From positions 3,534,001-3,598,000 of the forward strand of contig NZ_VFPL01000001.1 of the NCBI RefSeq assembly GCF_006716645.1: a stretch of 64,000 nt of DNA, given 5' to 3'. The position numbers and the translations under genes were made by a program. This DNA is from Arcticibacter tournemirensis (GTDB lineage Bacteria; Bacteroidota; Bacteroidia; Sphingobacteriales; Sphingobacteriaceae). Positions 53,709 to 62,894 of the stretch are shown piece after piece; position 1 is the stretch's first letter, and the number at the start of each line of letters is the position of its first letter. Under the pieces are notes generated by a model, which worked only from the letters and a program-made list of their open reading frames with translations, searched no databases and was not told where the DNA came from.

Positions 53709-56700
53709 TTACAAAGAGAGGTTTACTCCCAGGTTTACAAATCTGTTCTGCGGATATTGCAGTCCGTTAGGATCGATAATCTCTGGCTCAACGCCCACTT
53801 TTTTCATATTGTCGATAGAGAAAAGATTATAACAGTTCACATAAAACCTGGCCCTTTGTATTTTTACTTTCTGGATCCATTCCTTTGGAAGCGTATAGCC
53901 AAGCTCAATAGTCCTGGCCCTCAGGTACCATACGTTTGTCGTCCAGAAGGTTGATAGCCTGTTATAATTACTATGGTCTCCGTCGTTGTACCTTAACGCC
54001 GGATACTTTCCGGGAATCCACTCGCTGTTTACATCAAAAGGATCCGCCCGATGCCACCTGTCCTCATAAAATTGCTTCAGCAATGCCCCGTTGTTCTGGA
54101 AAGGCCAGCGCATTTCCCAGTTCTGAGTAAACGTATAAAGTGAGCCACCCGAAAAATCGGCACTAAAGTCGAGCGATTTCCATCCCAAAGTAAAACTCAG
54201 GCCATAGTTTATAACGGGGTTCCTGTCTGGAGTATATCCTATGGGGCGCTCATCGTATCCGTCTATTCTTCCGTCGCCGTTCTGATCCTTATAAATCAGA
54301 TCTCCCGGCAGCAAGGTACTGTTGCCTTTTCCGTCTATATTAACGGGATAGTTATTAATCTCCTCCTGCGACTGGAACTGCCCGGCCGTTTCATATCCCC
54401 ACATGATGTTACTCCACCGATCCTCAACAGAAGTCCGGTAATGCTCCAGTGAGTTACCCCAGAGTGGCTTATAGGTATTAAGACTTTTTGGACGCGCGAA
54501 CGAAAAGTTAACTCCAAGGGTATATTTGACCTCACCAGAATTCCCCTGGTAATTCAAGGCCGCTTCATACCCCGTCACCGCGTCGCTGTTAACATTCTCT
54601 TCCGGAAGTGAATACCCTATTTCCGACGGCACCAGTTCATCATATTTCCGTCCCCGAAGCCCTGTCCGCTTGCGATAAAAATAATCCAGAACACCCGTCA
54701 CCTTATTATTTAAGAGCGAAAAATCTGCCCCGATATCAAACATTCTGCTTTTAAACCACGAAATCTGATTAACGGGAATTCCTTTATCCCTCGCTGTGAT
54801 AATAGCATTTCCGCTAAGTACCACTGTTCCCACATTTCCATAATTGTAACCCGGAAGATAATCATAAGGGCCTATTCCAATATCGTCATCTCCCATCACC
54901 CCGTAAGAAGCACGAAATTTCAAATCATTCAGAATGCCGTCATCTCCCAGGATCTTTTTAGCGAAATCTTCTTCAGTCACCCTCCATCCCGCTGAAACCG
55001 AGGGAAAATAGCCTACCCTTTTGCCGGGTGCGAACTTCCAGGAGGCATCGCGCCTGCCCGAAACCTCGAAATAGTATTTATTGGAGTAGCTGTAGTTCAG
55101 CCTGCCAATGTAACCTATACGGGCCTCTTCCAGTGAGCCGTCGTCATAGCGGTCCATGGTCGTAAAATAAATGAGAGGGAGAACGTTTGTAGCAGGCACT
55201 GCGTGCACCCAGGTGCTTAGTTCGGTCCTTTCAATCCAGTCAGTAGCGAAGGTTGCACCAACAGTGTGTTTCCCAAAGGTGTTGTTATAATTTAACTGAG
55301 CCTGATAGGTGTTCGTGATCTTCTTTTCCGTTCCCCGTTCTCTCCATGGATTGGTACTGCCACCCGTCACCCTGTAGGTATCATCTGCAGGATTATAGGT
55401 GTAGGTTTCATAAGTATACTCGTGACCATTCATAACCTTATCAGCGATGTAATAGGAATACACCCCTCTCGCCGTAAGCCCTTTCACCCAGGGCACCTGA
55501 TAATCAACATTAAAGTTCGTTTGAAGCACTCTCCATTCTTCACGCCAATAGCCAGCGTGCTCCTTGTTCAGGTAACCCCAGTTCGTTTCATTATGCCCGA
55601 TATCATTTATGTAAGCCGGATTATCATTTGCAAAAGGTCGCTCGGTAGGCAGATTCCGCAGGATTGCGAAACGCGGCTGCCAGTAATCATCCCCTCCGGG
55701 TACTCCCGGATTATCCCTGGTTTCAATCCTTCCGTTGATCTGAACGCCAACCTTGAGTGATTCAGCAATTTTTGCGTCGACATTGCTCTGAATGTTGCTC
55801 CTGTCGAAGGTAAATTCTCTCCCGAGAACGGATTGCTGATCCAGACGGGTTGCCGATAAATAATAGTTGATCTTGTCAGACCCTCCTGTAGCATTCAGGT
55901 TAACAGACGTAAGCGGCGCATTTCCTTTTACGATAAAATCCTTCCAGTTGAAGCTTTGATAACCGTATTCAGTGCCCTGGCGGTACTTCTCAAGCTCTGC
56001 GAGTGTAATGTTGGTAGAATGGCTGAGAGAGTTCATTTCCGCGTCAGCCTTAGCCAGCATATAGTCGTACGAACTGTTCACTGTTTCCGGGAACCTCGAC
56101 CAGTTCTGCCAGCCTGTGTAGGCATCGAGGTTCACTGTATTGCGCGTTCCCGTTTTCCCACGCTTGGTAGTCACCACAACGACGCCGTTCGCTGCCCTAA
56201 CCCCATAAATGGCGGCAGAAGCGTCCTTCAAAACACTGATGCTCTCTATATCCGTAGGAGAAATATTGTTAAACTGACCTGCGTCCTGCTGGATGCCGTC
56301 AATCACATACAACGGATTTCCGAGGTTACGGATCTGGATATTGGCGCTCGCACCAGGACGACCATCTGCCATACGGAACGATACGCCCGGCAACTTTCCG
56401 GCAAGCCCCGAACTAACAGTAGAACCCCCGTGTACCCGATCGAGGTCCTTGCTTGTGACTGAGGCAATGGCACCCGTTACCGATTCCTTTTTCTGAGTAC
56501 CATAACCCACTACGACAACTTCTTCAAGCGCAGATTCTGATGACGCAAGTGTAACGTTAACGGACGTTCGATTATTTACAGCAACTTCTTTAGTGTTAAA
56601 ACCGATATAAGTAAAAGTGAGAGTTCCCGAGCCATTTGGCAAGGAGAGTGAATATTCCCCTTTCGTGTTTGTGCTCGTCGCAGTCCTGGTGCCTTTTAAT

Positions 56701-56894
56701 CGAACACTAACACCAATAAGCGGCTCACCCTTTTCATCTGTCACCTTTCCGCTCACCGCTACGGACTGTGCGTGTACGAATTGACCGGTACACGACAATA
56801 AAAGAACAAGTAAGATAACAGTTGATTGCCGCATGAAAAAGAGGCGTCGATGCAGGCCTCTTACGGCTTCCGAATAATTAAAACAGCTTTTCAT
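53709..56894 (-). CDS. SusC/RagA TonB-linked outer membrane protein (second PUL)
   Basis: A SusC of about 1061 residues. After a long basic N-terminus the signal segment is STVILLVLLLSCTGQFVHAQ. The carboxypeptidase-regulatory-like domain (VAVSGKVTDEKGEPLIGVSV), TonB box EEVVVVGYGTQKK, plug (SVLKDASAAIYGVRAANG) and barrel ending GVNLSL follow. ATG 56894 is chosen; an in-frame TTG at 56903 is less likely. An ISL3-family element lies 129 bases upstream and may have displaced its regulator or promoter. Confidence 0.94.
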   Translation of the reverse strand: MKSCFNYSEAVRGLHRRLFFMRQSTVILLVLLLSCTGQFVHAQSVAVSGKVTDEKGEPLIGVSVRLKGTRTATSTNTKGEYSLSLPNGSGTLTFTYIGFNTKEVAVNNRTSVNVTLASSESALEEVVVVGYGTQKKESVTGAIASVTSKDLDRVHGGSTVSSGLAGKLPGVSFRMADGRPGASANIQIRNLGNPLYVIDGIQQDAGQFNNISPTDIESISVLKDASAAIYGVRAANGVVVVTTKRGKTGTRNTVNLDAYTGWQNWSRFPETVNSSYDYMLAKADAEMNSLSHSTNITLAELEKYRQGTEYGYQSFNWKDFIVKGNAPLTSVNLNATGGSDKINYYLSATRLDQQSVLGREFTFDRSNIQSNVDAKIAESLKVGVQINGRIETRDNPGVPGGDDYWQPRFAILRNLPTERPFANDNPAYINDIGHNETNWGYLNKEHAGYWREEWRVLQTNFNVDYQVPWVKGLTARGVYSYYIADKVMNGHEYTYETYTYNPADDTYRVTGGSTNPWRERGTEKKITNTYQAQLNYNNTFGKHTVGATFATDWIERTELSTWVHAVPATNVLPLIYFTTMDRYDDGSLEEARIGYIGRLNYSYSNKYYFEVSGRRDASWKFAPGKRVGYFPSVSAGWRVTEEDFAKKILGDDGILNDLKFRASYGVMGDDDIGIGPYDYLPGYNYGNVGTVVLSGNAIITARDKGIPVNQISWFKSRMFDIGADFSLLNNKVTGVLDYFYRKRTGLRGRKYDELVPSEIGYSLPEENVNSDAVTGYEAALNYQGNSGEVKYTLGVNFSFARPKSLNTYKPLWGNSLEHYRTSVEDRWSNIMWGYETAGQFQSQEEINNYPVNIDGKGNSTLLPGDLIYKDQNGDGRIDGYDERPIGYTPDRNPVINYGLSFTLGWKSLDFSADFSGGSLYTFTQNWEMRWPFQNNGALLKQFYEDRWHRADPFDVNSEWIPGKYPALRYNDGDHSNYNRLSTFWTTNVWYLRARTIELGYTLPKEWIQKVKIQRARFYVNCYNLFSIDNMKKVGVEPEIIDPNGLQYPQNRFVNLGVNLSL

Positions 56895-56963
56895 ATAATG
56901 CAATTTTAGAATAGTTCCATCGCAGGATCATTAGCCGGTAGAAAGCAAAAAAATAGAATCCCC

Positions 56964-56985
56964 TCAGGATATTTGATTATCCTGA
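56964..56985. promoter_or_regulatory. Inverted repeat upstream of second-PUL susC
   Basis: TCAGGATA (56964-56971) and TATCCTGA (56978-56985) form a perfect 8-bp inverted repeat about 70 bases upstream of the susC ATG. It may be a regulator site or a leader hairpin; no further support. Confidence 0.35.
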
Positions 56986-57066
56986 AAATGGCAGATAGAG
57001 AATTGATACCGTCTTTAAAAACGGATCAACCCGTAAAGTTGTGGACTAAGAGGTAAATAAATAACT

Positions 57067-57426
57067 TTGAAGGCAAAAAGAGCTTTGGAGAAAGAACTGT
57101 TATCCCTGTTATTGCCTGATGGTCTGACCGAGTTGTTCGATGTAGATCGGATCGAGAAAAAAGAAGACCAGATCCATTTGTACTTATCACAGAAGAATAC
57201 ACCGCCTGCAGGTCATGAAGGCAGTTTGTTATCCAAAGGCTTTTTCGATGAGATCACCGTGCGTGATTTCCCCCTTCGCGGCAAAGCCTGTTTTCTGCAT
57301 TTGAAACGACGTAAATGGGTGGATAAGAGCACCGGTACAGTCATCTTCCACGATTGGAACCAGGTAGCTGAAGGCACTCGAATGACCACCGAGCTTGCCG
57401 CTTTTTTAAAAGGATTTGATCGATAG
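57067..57426 (+). CDS. ISL3/ISAon1-type transposase, N-terminal ORF
   Basis: A 119-residue protein with a TTG start directly inside the left IS end. It has no Cys zinc finger; the visible blocks are GLTELFDVDRIEKKEDQIHLYL and GKACFLHLKRRKWVDKSTG, the N-terminal region of ISAon1-type transposases. It overlaps the next ORF by 11 bases. Joining the two would need a +1 shift, so either separate translation with reinitiation or programmed shifting is possible. Confidence 0.8.
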   Translation: MKAKRALEKELLSLLLPDGLTELFDVDRIEKKEDQIHLYLSQKNTPPAGHEGSLLSKGFFDEITVRDFPLRGKACFLHLKRRKWVDKSTGTVIFHDWNQVAEGTRMTTELAAFLKGFDR

Positions 57427-58402
57427 ATATCCCTTGGGTATCCAAACCATTGCCAAACTTTTTGGACTGGAGGGCAAGCGACTGGAAGAACATTACGTGC
57501 GCCACCTGAGTGATTTTATGAGCTGGCAAGCACGGGAACATGCCCCTGACTGGCTCTTATTCCCTGAGAACGTTGGACCTTATCTAAGTATTGACGAGAC
57601 CAGTCTGTCACAGGGAGAGCTCTATACCGTGGTGACTAACAAGCAGGCAAAAGGACGTAAAGGTGCCCTGGTAGCCATTGTCAAAGGTGTCAGGAGTGAT
57701 CAGATCATTCAGATACTGAAGAAGATACCCCGCCGTAAGCGCTATATGGTTGAGGAGGTAACCCTGGACCTGGCTGCCACCATGGAACGTATTGTTATCC
57801 GCAGCTTTCCCCGGGCTAAACTGGTCTCCGATCGTTTTCATGTTCAGCAACTGGCTACCGATGCCGTTCAGCAGCTGCGTATTGAACATCGATGGCAGGC
57901 CATCGATCAGGAGAACCTGGAAATAGAACTGGCTAAAGAACTTCACAAAGAGTATGTTCCGGATTTGCTGGAGAATGGCGATACTCCAAAGCAGCTATTG
58001 GCACGGAGCCGGTACCTGTTATTCAAAGACGAAACTGCCTGGACACCCTCTCAGCGACAACGGGCTGAAATCCTTTTCCGTATTTACCCCGATCTGGAAA
58101 AGGCCTACAGGATGAGCCGTAACCTCTCTCATATCTTCTCATCTACCAAAGAGAAGGAGCTGGGGTATACCCGCCTGGCCCAATGGTACGATCAGGTGGA
58201 AAAGGCTGGCATCAAAGCCTTCTCATCGCTTAGAAGAACTATCCAAAATCATTACATTACTATCCTTAATTACTTTGACAACCGAAGCACAAATGCTTCT
58301 GCTGAGTCCTTCAACGCCAAAATCAAAGCACTTAGAAGTCAATTCAGGGGAGTGAAAAACGTCGACTTTTTTATGTATCGTCTGATGAAAATTTATGCTT
58401 AG
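57416..58402 (+). CDS. ISL3-family transposase, catalytic ORF
   Basis: A 328-residue DDE_Tnp_ISL3 protein. Catalytic Asp in YLSIDETSLSQGELYTVVT, second Asp in AKLVSDRFHVQQLA, and Glu in NASAESFNAKIKALR near the C-terminus fit the family. The start is a TTG inside the previous ORF. The stop lies in the right inverted repeat. It appears intact. Confidence 0.9.
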   Translation: MIDRYPLGIQTIAKLFGLEGKRLEEHYVRHLSDFMSWQAREHAPDWLLFPENVGPYLSIDETSLSQGELYTVVTNKQAKGRKGALVAIVKGVRSDQIIQILKKIPRRKRYMVEEVTLDLAATMERIVIRSFPRAKLVSDRFHVQQLATDAVQQLRIEHRWQAIDQENLEIELAKELHKEYVPDLLENGDTPKQLLARSRYLLFKDETAWTPSQRQRAEILFRIYPDLEKAYRMSRNLSHIFSSTKEKELGYTRLAQWYDQVEKAGIKAFSSLRRTIQNHYITILNYFDNRSTNASAESFNAKIKALRSQFRGVKNVDFFMYRLMKIYA

Positions 58403-58433
58403 TCCACAACTTTACGGGTTGATCCTTAAAAAC

Positions 58434-59597
58434 TTATATAAGCGTTAGCTCGACGAACTAAGGCACTTCGCTCGTGAACTAGTAATAGCAGGGATGAGAA
58501 CCAGCGGAGATCTGTTAACGAATAAATACAGGATTAATAGTTCGACGGTTATGATGTAATTTTTTTTCATAGTTGGTTAATAATGTTTTGGGATCAGATC
58601 CCAGGTAGCATTTTGTATTTCAAAGGAAAGGAATTTACAAGCCGAACATACATCATATTATCTCAAAACTTCGATTTTTTGTCTCAAACTTGTTACATAT
58701 ATCGACATCTCTAGAGTCATTGTATAGATATTGGGAGAAAAGAAACATTCTCACTCGTTTGTACAAAGCGAAACTATTTCTAATCAATTGCGTGAAAAGA
58801 TAAAGGACATTCAGCAAAATTGGGAACGAATGGTAAATCAGGAATTATTATGAGCTCCAATTTTGAGACAAAAATGTTACAAATCAATTTATTGTATATC
58901 ACACAAAAAAAAATTTACCTTAGTTGTAGTTAACCTTATAATTATAACAATCTTACGATCAGAGGCATTTAAAACTTATTAAAATCTAGACATTAACAAT
59001 TTACCTTTTGAATCTACCTCAGTGCTTAATTATTATATCCTGGGAGATAGTTCTACGATAACCTCCCTGACTGCAAGTACTCCACCATTCTTATCAGTTG
59101 AATTTCTCGGATCATCTACCGATATCGGCACAGCTTACAGTCAGATCTTAACAAAAAAACCGATGTGGTTTTTATCGACGAAAACCTTATTCAGGTTAGT
59201 GAAGAAGGGCCTTCCGTATTGAGGAAGGCTTCGATGCTGATATTCACCTCTGGTAAAAGGCAACCCGATAACTAACAGCTATGTGAATCTATCGGTTGGT
59301 CATCCGTCCAAAGAGCTAACATCTGGTCTTTATTATTCCCACTAATCCACTGCTTATGTTCCGCCCAGAGCCCGCCTTTTGTATATAAAGGCGGACTTTA
59401 TGCACGATTTAGCCAGTAATCCGGTTGTCTTCTTTATACTGTGTTTAAATTGCGAATTTGTCTTGACCTTTCTGTTGTATTATCTCAACTTTACTTTGCA
59501 AACCGGCAGCTCCGGCGCCCATGACCCTCTGGACCTTCGATTCAATCATTCTCCCCCGGGCCTTAACGACGCTTCAGTTAGCCCTTTAATAACGATT
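58434..59597. other. Decayed intergenic region with response-regulator remnant
   Basis: About 1.2 kb without an intact gene. At about 59020-59275 fragments in shifted frames read PFLSVEFLGSSTDIGTAYSQ and then KTDVVFIDENLIQVSEEGP, resembling the receiver domain of a LytTR-type response regulator with at least one frameshift. A short open stretch ending at about 58852 (QLREKIKDIQQNWERMVN) has no family. TGGGATCAGATCCCA (about 58592-58606) is a palindrome. A hairpin CCGCCTTT/AAAGGCGG (59372-59394) could be a terminator. Confidence 0.45.
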
Positions 59598-60608
59598 ATG
59601 GCAATTTTAGAGAAAAATGGTGCCCTGCGCGGAACGGCAGGGACGGTAGTATTCCGAAGGTTCCGTACCCATACGGTAGTGCAGAAGCTTCCCGAGAGAA
59701 AGAAAGGACAGACCCTGGCCAGCCGCGCCAGCGCCTGCGAGTTCGGACTGGCCAGCACCTCGGCGGCCTCTATCCGCGATGCCCTGAAGCCTGTCTTCCG
59801 CAACCGTCACGACGGGGCCATGGTGAACCGCTTCAACAGTGCGGTATACCACAGCATCTTAGGCAGCAGAACCGCTGCCCGGGGCAACCGTGACCTGCAC
59901 GATGGCGACCTGGACTGCCTGAAAGGTTTTGAATTCAATGCTGAAAGTCCCCTGAGTGAAGCCCTGAAGGTAAAACAGGTGGTATCCCTTAGCCCTGAAG
60001 GCAGGATCCGCATCCAGATGGATGCCCTACACAGCAATACAGACCTGAAGGTACCGGCAAAGTTCAGGGAGATGACCGGCAGGTTCCGGCTGCGCTTTCT
60101 GGTCACAGCCCTCAACTTCCGCAGCGAATACTATGAGTATGTGGCTGTAAAGGATGTGACAGTGATCAACGGGATGGCCCTGGAGGCACAGGACTTCGAA
60201 ATGGAAGGAACTATTCCCCAGGGATGTATGGTGTTGGTAACCTTATCGCTGGAATGCCTGATGCGGAATAGTACGGATAATAGCATCGAGCTGATCAATA
60301 CCCTCTCGTTCAGTCCGGCAGCCATTTTAGCGGCGTTTCAAATCGCTGAGGCGACGCCTATGGGTCAATCGGCAGAAGCAAAGAAGCAGGCCTGGGACGA
60401 TTATTCAATGATGGAAGGGTACAACGGGAACACCTTGTTAGTGAAAATGGCCGAACTGGCAGAACTGGCGGCTGCAGGTCAGAAGAAACAGCGGCGGGGG
60501 AAGCGATCCGGGGGTGGCTCTGAAGAACGGGATCCGGGGGGAACCCGGCAAAAGCCGGCCAGCCATGAAGATACTCCTTTTGTAATCGGAAAGAGATTCG
60601 GTTTCTGA
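59598..60608 (+). CDS. Hypothetical protein, GC-rich, no clear family
   Basis: A 336-residue protein starting at ATG 59598; the frame is open back to 59379, but that part is low-quality sequence following a hairpin. The opening MAILEKNGALRGTAGTVVFR resembles the G-rich N-terminus of DUF6266-type proteins common in Sphingobacteriaceae, but I cannot confirm this. The middle is beta-rich (VKQVVSLSPEGRIRIQMDAL), and the C-terminal 45 residues are disordered and basic (KKQRRGKRSGGGSEERDPGG). The gene is visibly richer in G and C than its neighbours, suggesting transfer or different selection. No signal peptide. Function unknown. Confidence 0.65.
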   Translation: MAILEKNGALRGTAGTVVFRRFRTHTVVQKLPERKKGQTLASRASACEFGLASTSAASIRDALKPVFRNRHDGAMVNRFNSAVYHSILGSRTAARGNRDLHDGDLDCLKGFEFNAESPLSEALKVKQVVSLSPEGRIRIQMDALHSNTDLKVPAKFREMTGRFRLRFLVTALNFRSEYYEYVAVKDVTVINGMALEAQDFEMEGTIPQGCMVLVTLSLECLMRNSTDNSIELINTLSFSPAAILAAFQIAEATPMGQSAEAKKQAWDDYSMMEGYNGNTLLVKMAELAELAAAGQKKQRRGKRSGGGSEERDPGGTRQKPASHEDTPFVIGKRFGF

Positions 60609-60679
60609 AATCAGCAAGGCGAAAAATTATCTCTCAAATCTTTCCTCTTTCGTAATATTTATTAATTTTATACCAAGTT

Positions 60680-60687
60680 AAGGAGGA
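60680..60687 (+). promoter_or_regulatory. Strong Shine-Dalgarno site of the sigma factor gene
   Basis: AAGGAGGA ends five bases before the ATG at 60693. Such a near-consensus site is uncommon in Bacteroidota and settles the start codon. Confidence 0.75.
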
Positions 60688-60692
60688 GACCT

Positions 60693-61304
60693 ATGAGCGA
60701 ACTTTACCCTAATGATGAAAAAACATCGCTTCTTCAGTTAAAAAACGACGATCAAAAGGCTTTTGAGCACCTTTATCAGCTTTACAGTTCCCGTATCTAC
60801 GGCAAGATCCTCAAGCTTACCAAATCGGAAATCATCGCGGGAGAGTTACTGCAGGATACCTTTGTGAAGGTCTGGGAAAAGCGGCAGCTTATAAACGAAG
60901 AGTTTCCCTTCAAGGCCTGGTTGTACCGTGTTGCCGAAAACGAAGTTTATATGTTTTACCGTAAGCTGGCCCGCGACAGGAAGTTGCAAGAGTATATTAT
61001 CGAAACGTTCGAAGAAAGTCACTCCCCAACCGAAGGAAATTTCCTTCTCAAAGAAAGCAATGAGCTGCTTCACCGCGCGGTGAAAATGCTCCCTCAGCAA
61101 TGCCGCCAGGTCTTTACATTATGCCGAATCGAGGGCAGAAGTTACGAGGAAACCGGCAGTCTCCTCGGTATCTCACCTTCTACAGTAAGCAATCACCTGG
61201 TAAAGGCAGGCAAAAGCATCCGAAATTATATCCTTGAATCAGGAAGAGAACATATATCCCTCATCCTGCCCTTTTTTTACCTTCAATTCTCCCTTTTCTG
61301 TTAG
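60693..61304 (+). CDS. ECF sigma-70 factor, FecI-like
   Basis: A 203-residue extracytoplasmic-function sigma factor. Region 2 (DQKAFEHLYQLYSSRIYGKIL, LQDTFVKVWEKR, AWLYRVAENEVY) and region 4 (MLPQQCRQVFTLCRIEGRSYEETGSLLG) with its HTH (ISPSTVSNHLVKAGKSIRNY) are complete. It would direct transcription of the downstream TonB-dependent receptor operon when released by the FecR protein. The FecR gene starts 218 bases downstream. Confidence 0.94.
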   Translation: MSELYPNDEKTSLLQLKNDDQKAFEHLYQLYSSRIYGKILKLTKSEIIAGELLQDTFVKVWEKRQLINEEFPFKAWLYRVAENEVYMFYRKLARDRKLQEYIIETFEESHSPTEGNFLLKESNELLHRAVKMLPQQCRQVFTLCRIEGRSYEETGSLLGISPSTVSNHLVKAGKSIRNYILESGREHISLILPFFYLQFSLFC

Positions 61305-61522
61305 ACAACAATCGGTCTTTCACTAGTATTAAGTTATACGTAATAAGCCGTAAGATTCAAGTATAAATATGCTGATTGTCTTCGTTCTTAAAAAACAACA
61401 AGTCGTTTTACCTTTAACATAGCACTTGTATTTTCCTTATATTAAATAAACATTAATTTTATTTTAACTGAGAGTAGTGTGTTTTTTCCCCTGAAGCATA
61501 TCAGGGAATAAAGCAGCTATTT
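61305..61522. promoter_or_regulatory. Region between sigma factor and FecR genes
   Basis: AT-rich, no ORF. Contains a diverged copy of the AAGTTGTAAGTAATAAG-type repeat (61329-61355). The FecR promoter is expected in 61430-61500 but no clear TAnnTTTG element was identified. Confidence 0.35.
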
Positions 61523-62773
61523 ATGGACCGCCCGGAAGAAATTAACAGGCTTTTTAAGAGGTTTATTGAAAATAAAAGTTCTCAGAAGGAACTTAAAGAA
61601 CTGTTTACTTATTTCCGTACCTCCAGCGAAGAGGAACTGCGATTTCTGATTATGCGCGAAATAGAACCGCAGGAAGACTCTGAAAATCAAAACGTTAATT
61701 CATCAACACAGAGTCCGGAAGAAGAAGCTAAAATGCAGGATCTGTACCGGCAGATATCAGCAACCATTAATACGGAAAGTTCCGGGAAAGGGCGTATAGC
61801 CCAATGGAACAGATGGCATGTCAGTGCTGCAGCGGCAGTAGCAATCATTTTCATCGCAACCGGCTTATATCTATGGAACCGGACAACGAGTCCGATACCC
61901 ACCGGGGGTGACAAGAAGGCGCAGACCGCCGACATCCCGCCGGGCACTAATAAAGCGGTACTGACGCTGGCCGATGGCAAAAAGATTGCCCTTGATGATG
62001 CAAAGACCGGTGAACTGGTTCAGCTTTCGGGCATTTCTGTCACCAAAACGGCCGACGGTCAGATCGTCTACAATATGCAAAACGCGGGACCAGATAAACC
62101 ATGTCAGCAAAAGGAGGTTCACTATAATTCTATCACTACACCCGCTGGAGGTCAATTTCAGGTGATCCTGCCCGACGGCACGAAAGTATGGTTAAACGCC
62201 GCTTCGGGTATTCGTTTTCCTACGGTTTTTAGCCCCGAAAAACGGAAAATACAAATGACAGGGGAAGTATATTTCGAAGTAGCCGCCAAAAAAATACCTT
62301 TTATTGTTAGCACCAGAGGACAGGATGTTGAGGTATTAGGAACGCAGTTTAATATAAATGCCTATCCCGAAGAGAAAGATATCCGCACCACTTTACTCGA
62401 AGGAAGCGTGAGAGTGTCACCAAAAACAGCAGTAAAATCCAATGCGCTACGATCTCAGATCTTAAAACCGGGGGAACAGTCGGTTAATAATCCCAATACC
62501 CACTCGCTTTCAGTGCATACTGTCGATCCCACGGAAGCAATTGCCTGGAAAAACGGATTGCTGACGTTTAACGATACCGACATTGGTACCATTATGCGCC
62601 AGATAAGCCGCTGGTATAATGTGGATGTAGAGTACGTGGGTGATGTGAAAGGAAAACAATTTGCCGGATCCGTTTCAAGATACGACAATGTATCTCAGGT
62701 ACTTGCTATGCTTGAATCAACCGGCGTGATTCATTTTAAAATAGAAGGAAGGAGGATTACCGTTATGCCATAA
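61523..62773 (+). CDS. FecR-family anti-sigma factor
   Basis: A 416-residue inner-membrane protein: cytosolic helical part that holds the sigma factor (about 1-90), one TM helix (SAAAAVAIIFIATGLYLW, about 96-113), periplasmic FecR domain (TPAGGQFQVILPDGTKVWLN, FEVAAKKIPFIV) and C-terminal DUF4974 (LLTFNDTDIGTIMRQISRWY). It relays the signal from the STN domain of the outer-membrane receptor to the ECF sigma factor. The receptor gene starts 121 bases downstream. Confidence 0.94.
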   Translation: MDRPEEINRLFKRFIENKSSQKELKELFTYFRTSSEEELRFLIMREIEPQEDSENQNVNSSTQSPEEEAKMQDLYRQISATINTESSGKGRIAQWNRWHVSAAAAVAIIFIATGLYLWNRTTSPIPTGGDKKAQTADIPPGTNKAVLTLADGKKIALDDAKTGELVQLSGISVTKTADGQIVYNMQNAGPDKPCQQKEVHYNSITTPAGGQFQVILPDGTKVWLNAASGIRFPTVFSPEKRKIQMTGEVYFEVAAKKIPFIVSTRGQDVEVLGTQFNINAYPEEKDIRTTLLEGSVRVSPKTAVKSNALRSQILKPGEQSVNNPNTHSLSVHTVDPTEAIAWKNGLLTFNDTDIGTIMRQISRWYNVDVEYVGDVKGKQFAGSVSRYDNVSQVLAMLESTGVIHFKIEGRRITVMP

Positions 62774-62894
62774 ACCCTGCGTCTGCCCGGTAATTCAAAA
62801 ATCCGGAAGTGCTTGCTACACTCCCGGAAATTTCGGGTTACCCTTGAAAAAATTGCTGCTAACAATCCGAACAATAACCCAAACATTCAAATGT

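Larger units (their letters stand above)
57023..58425 (+). mobile_element. ISL3-family insertion sequence, 1403 bp
   Basis: Perfect 28-bp inverted repeats (57023-57050 and 58398-58425, starting GGATCAACCCGTAAAG) with an 8-bp duplication TTAAAAAC on both sides (57015-57022 and 58426-58433). An 8-bp duplication is standard for ISL3. Two overlapping ORFs encode the N-terminal part and the DDE_Tnp_ISL3 part of the transposase (ISAon1-like layout). It inserted in the upstream region of the second PUL's susC. Confidence 0.95.

Noticed and set aside
58720-58852. Open stretch ending QLREKIKDIQQNWERMVN as a gene
   Set aside because: No start codon upstream in frame and no family; treated as part of the decayed region.
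59379-59597. 73-codon N-terminal extension of the hypothetical gene, with a hydrophobic segment
   Set aside because: It begins inside a hairpin at a non-ATG codon, and its composition differs sharply from the rest; MAILEKNGAL is a more natural start.
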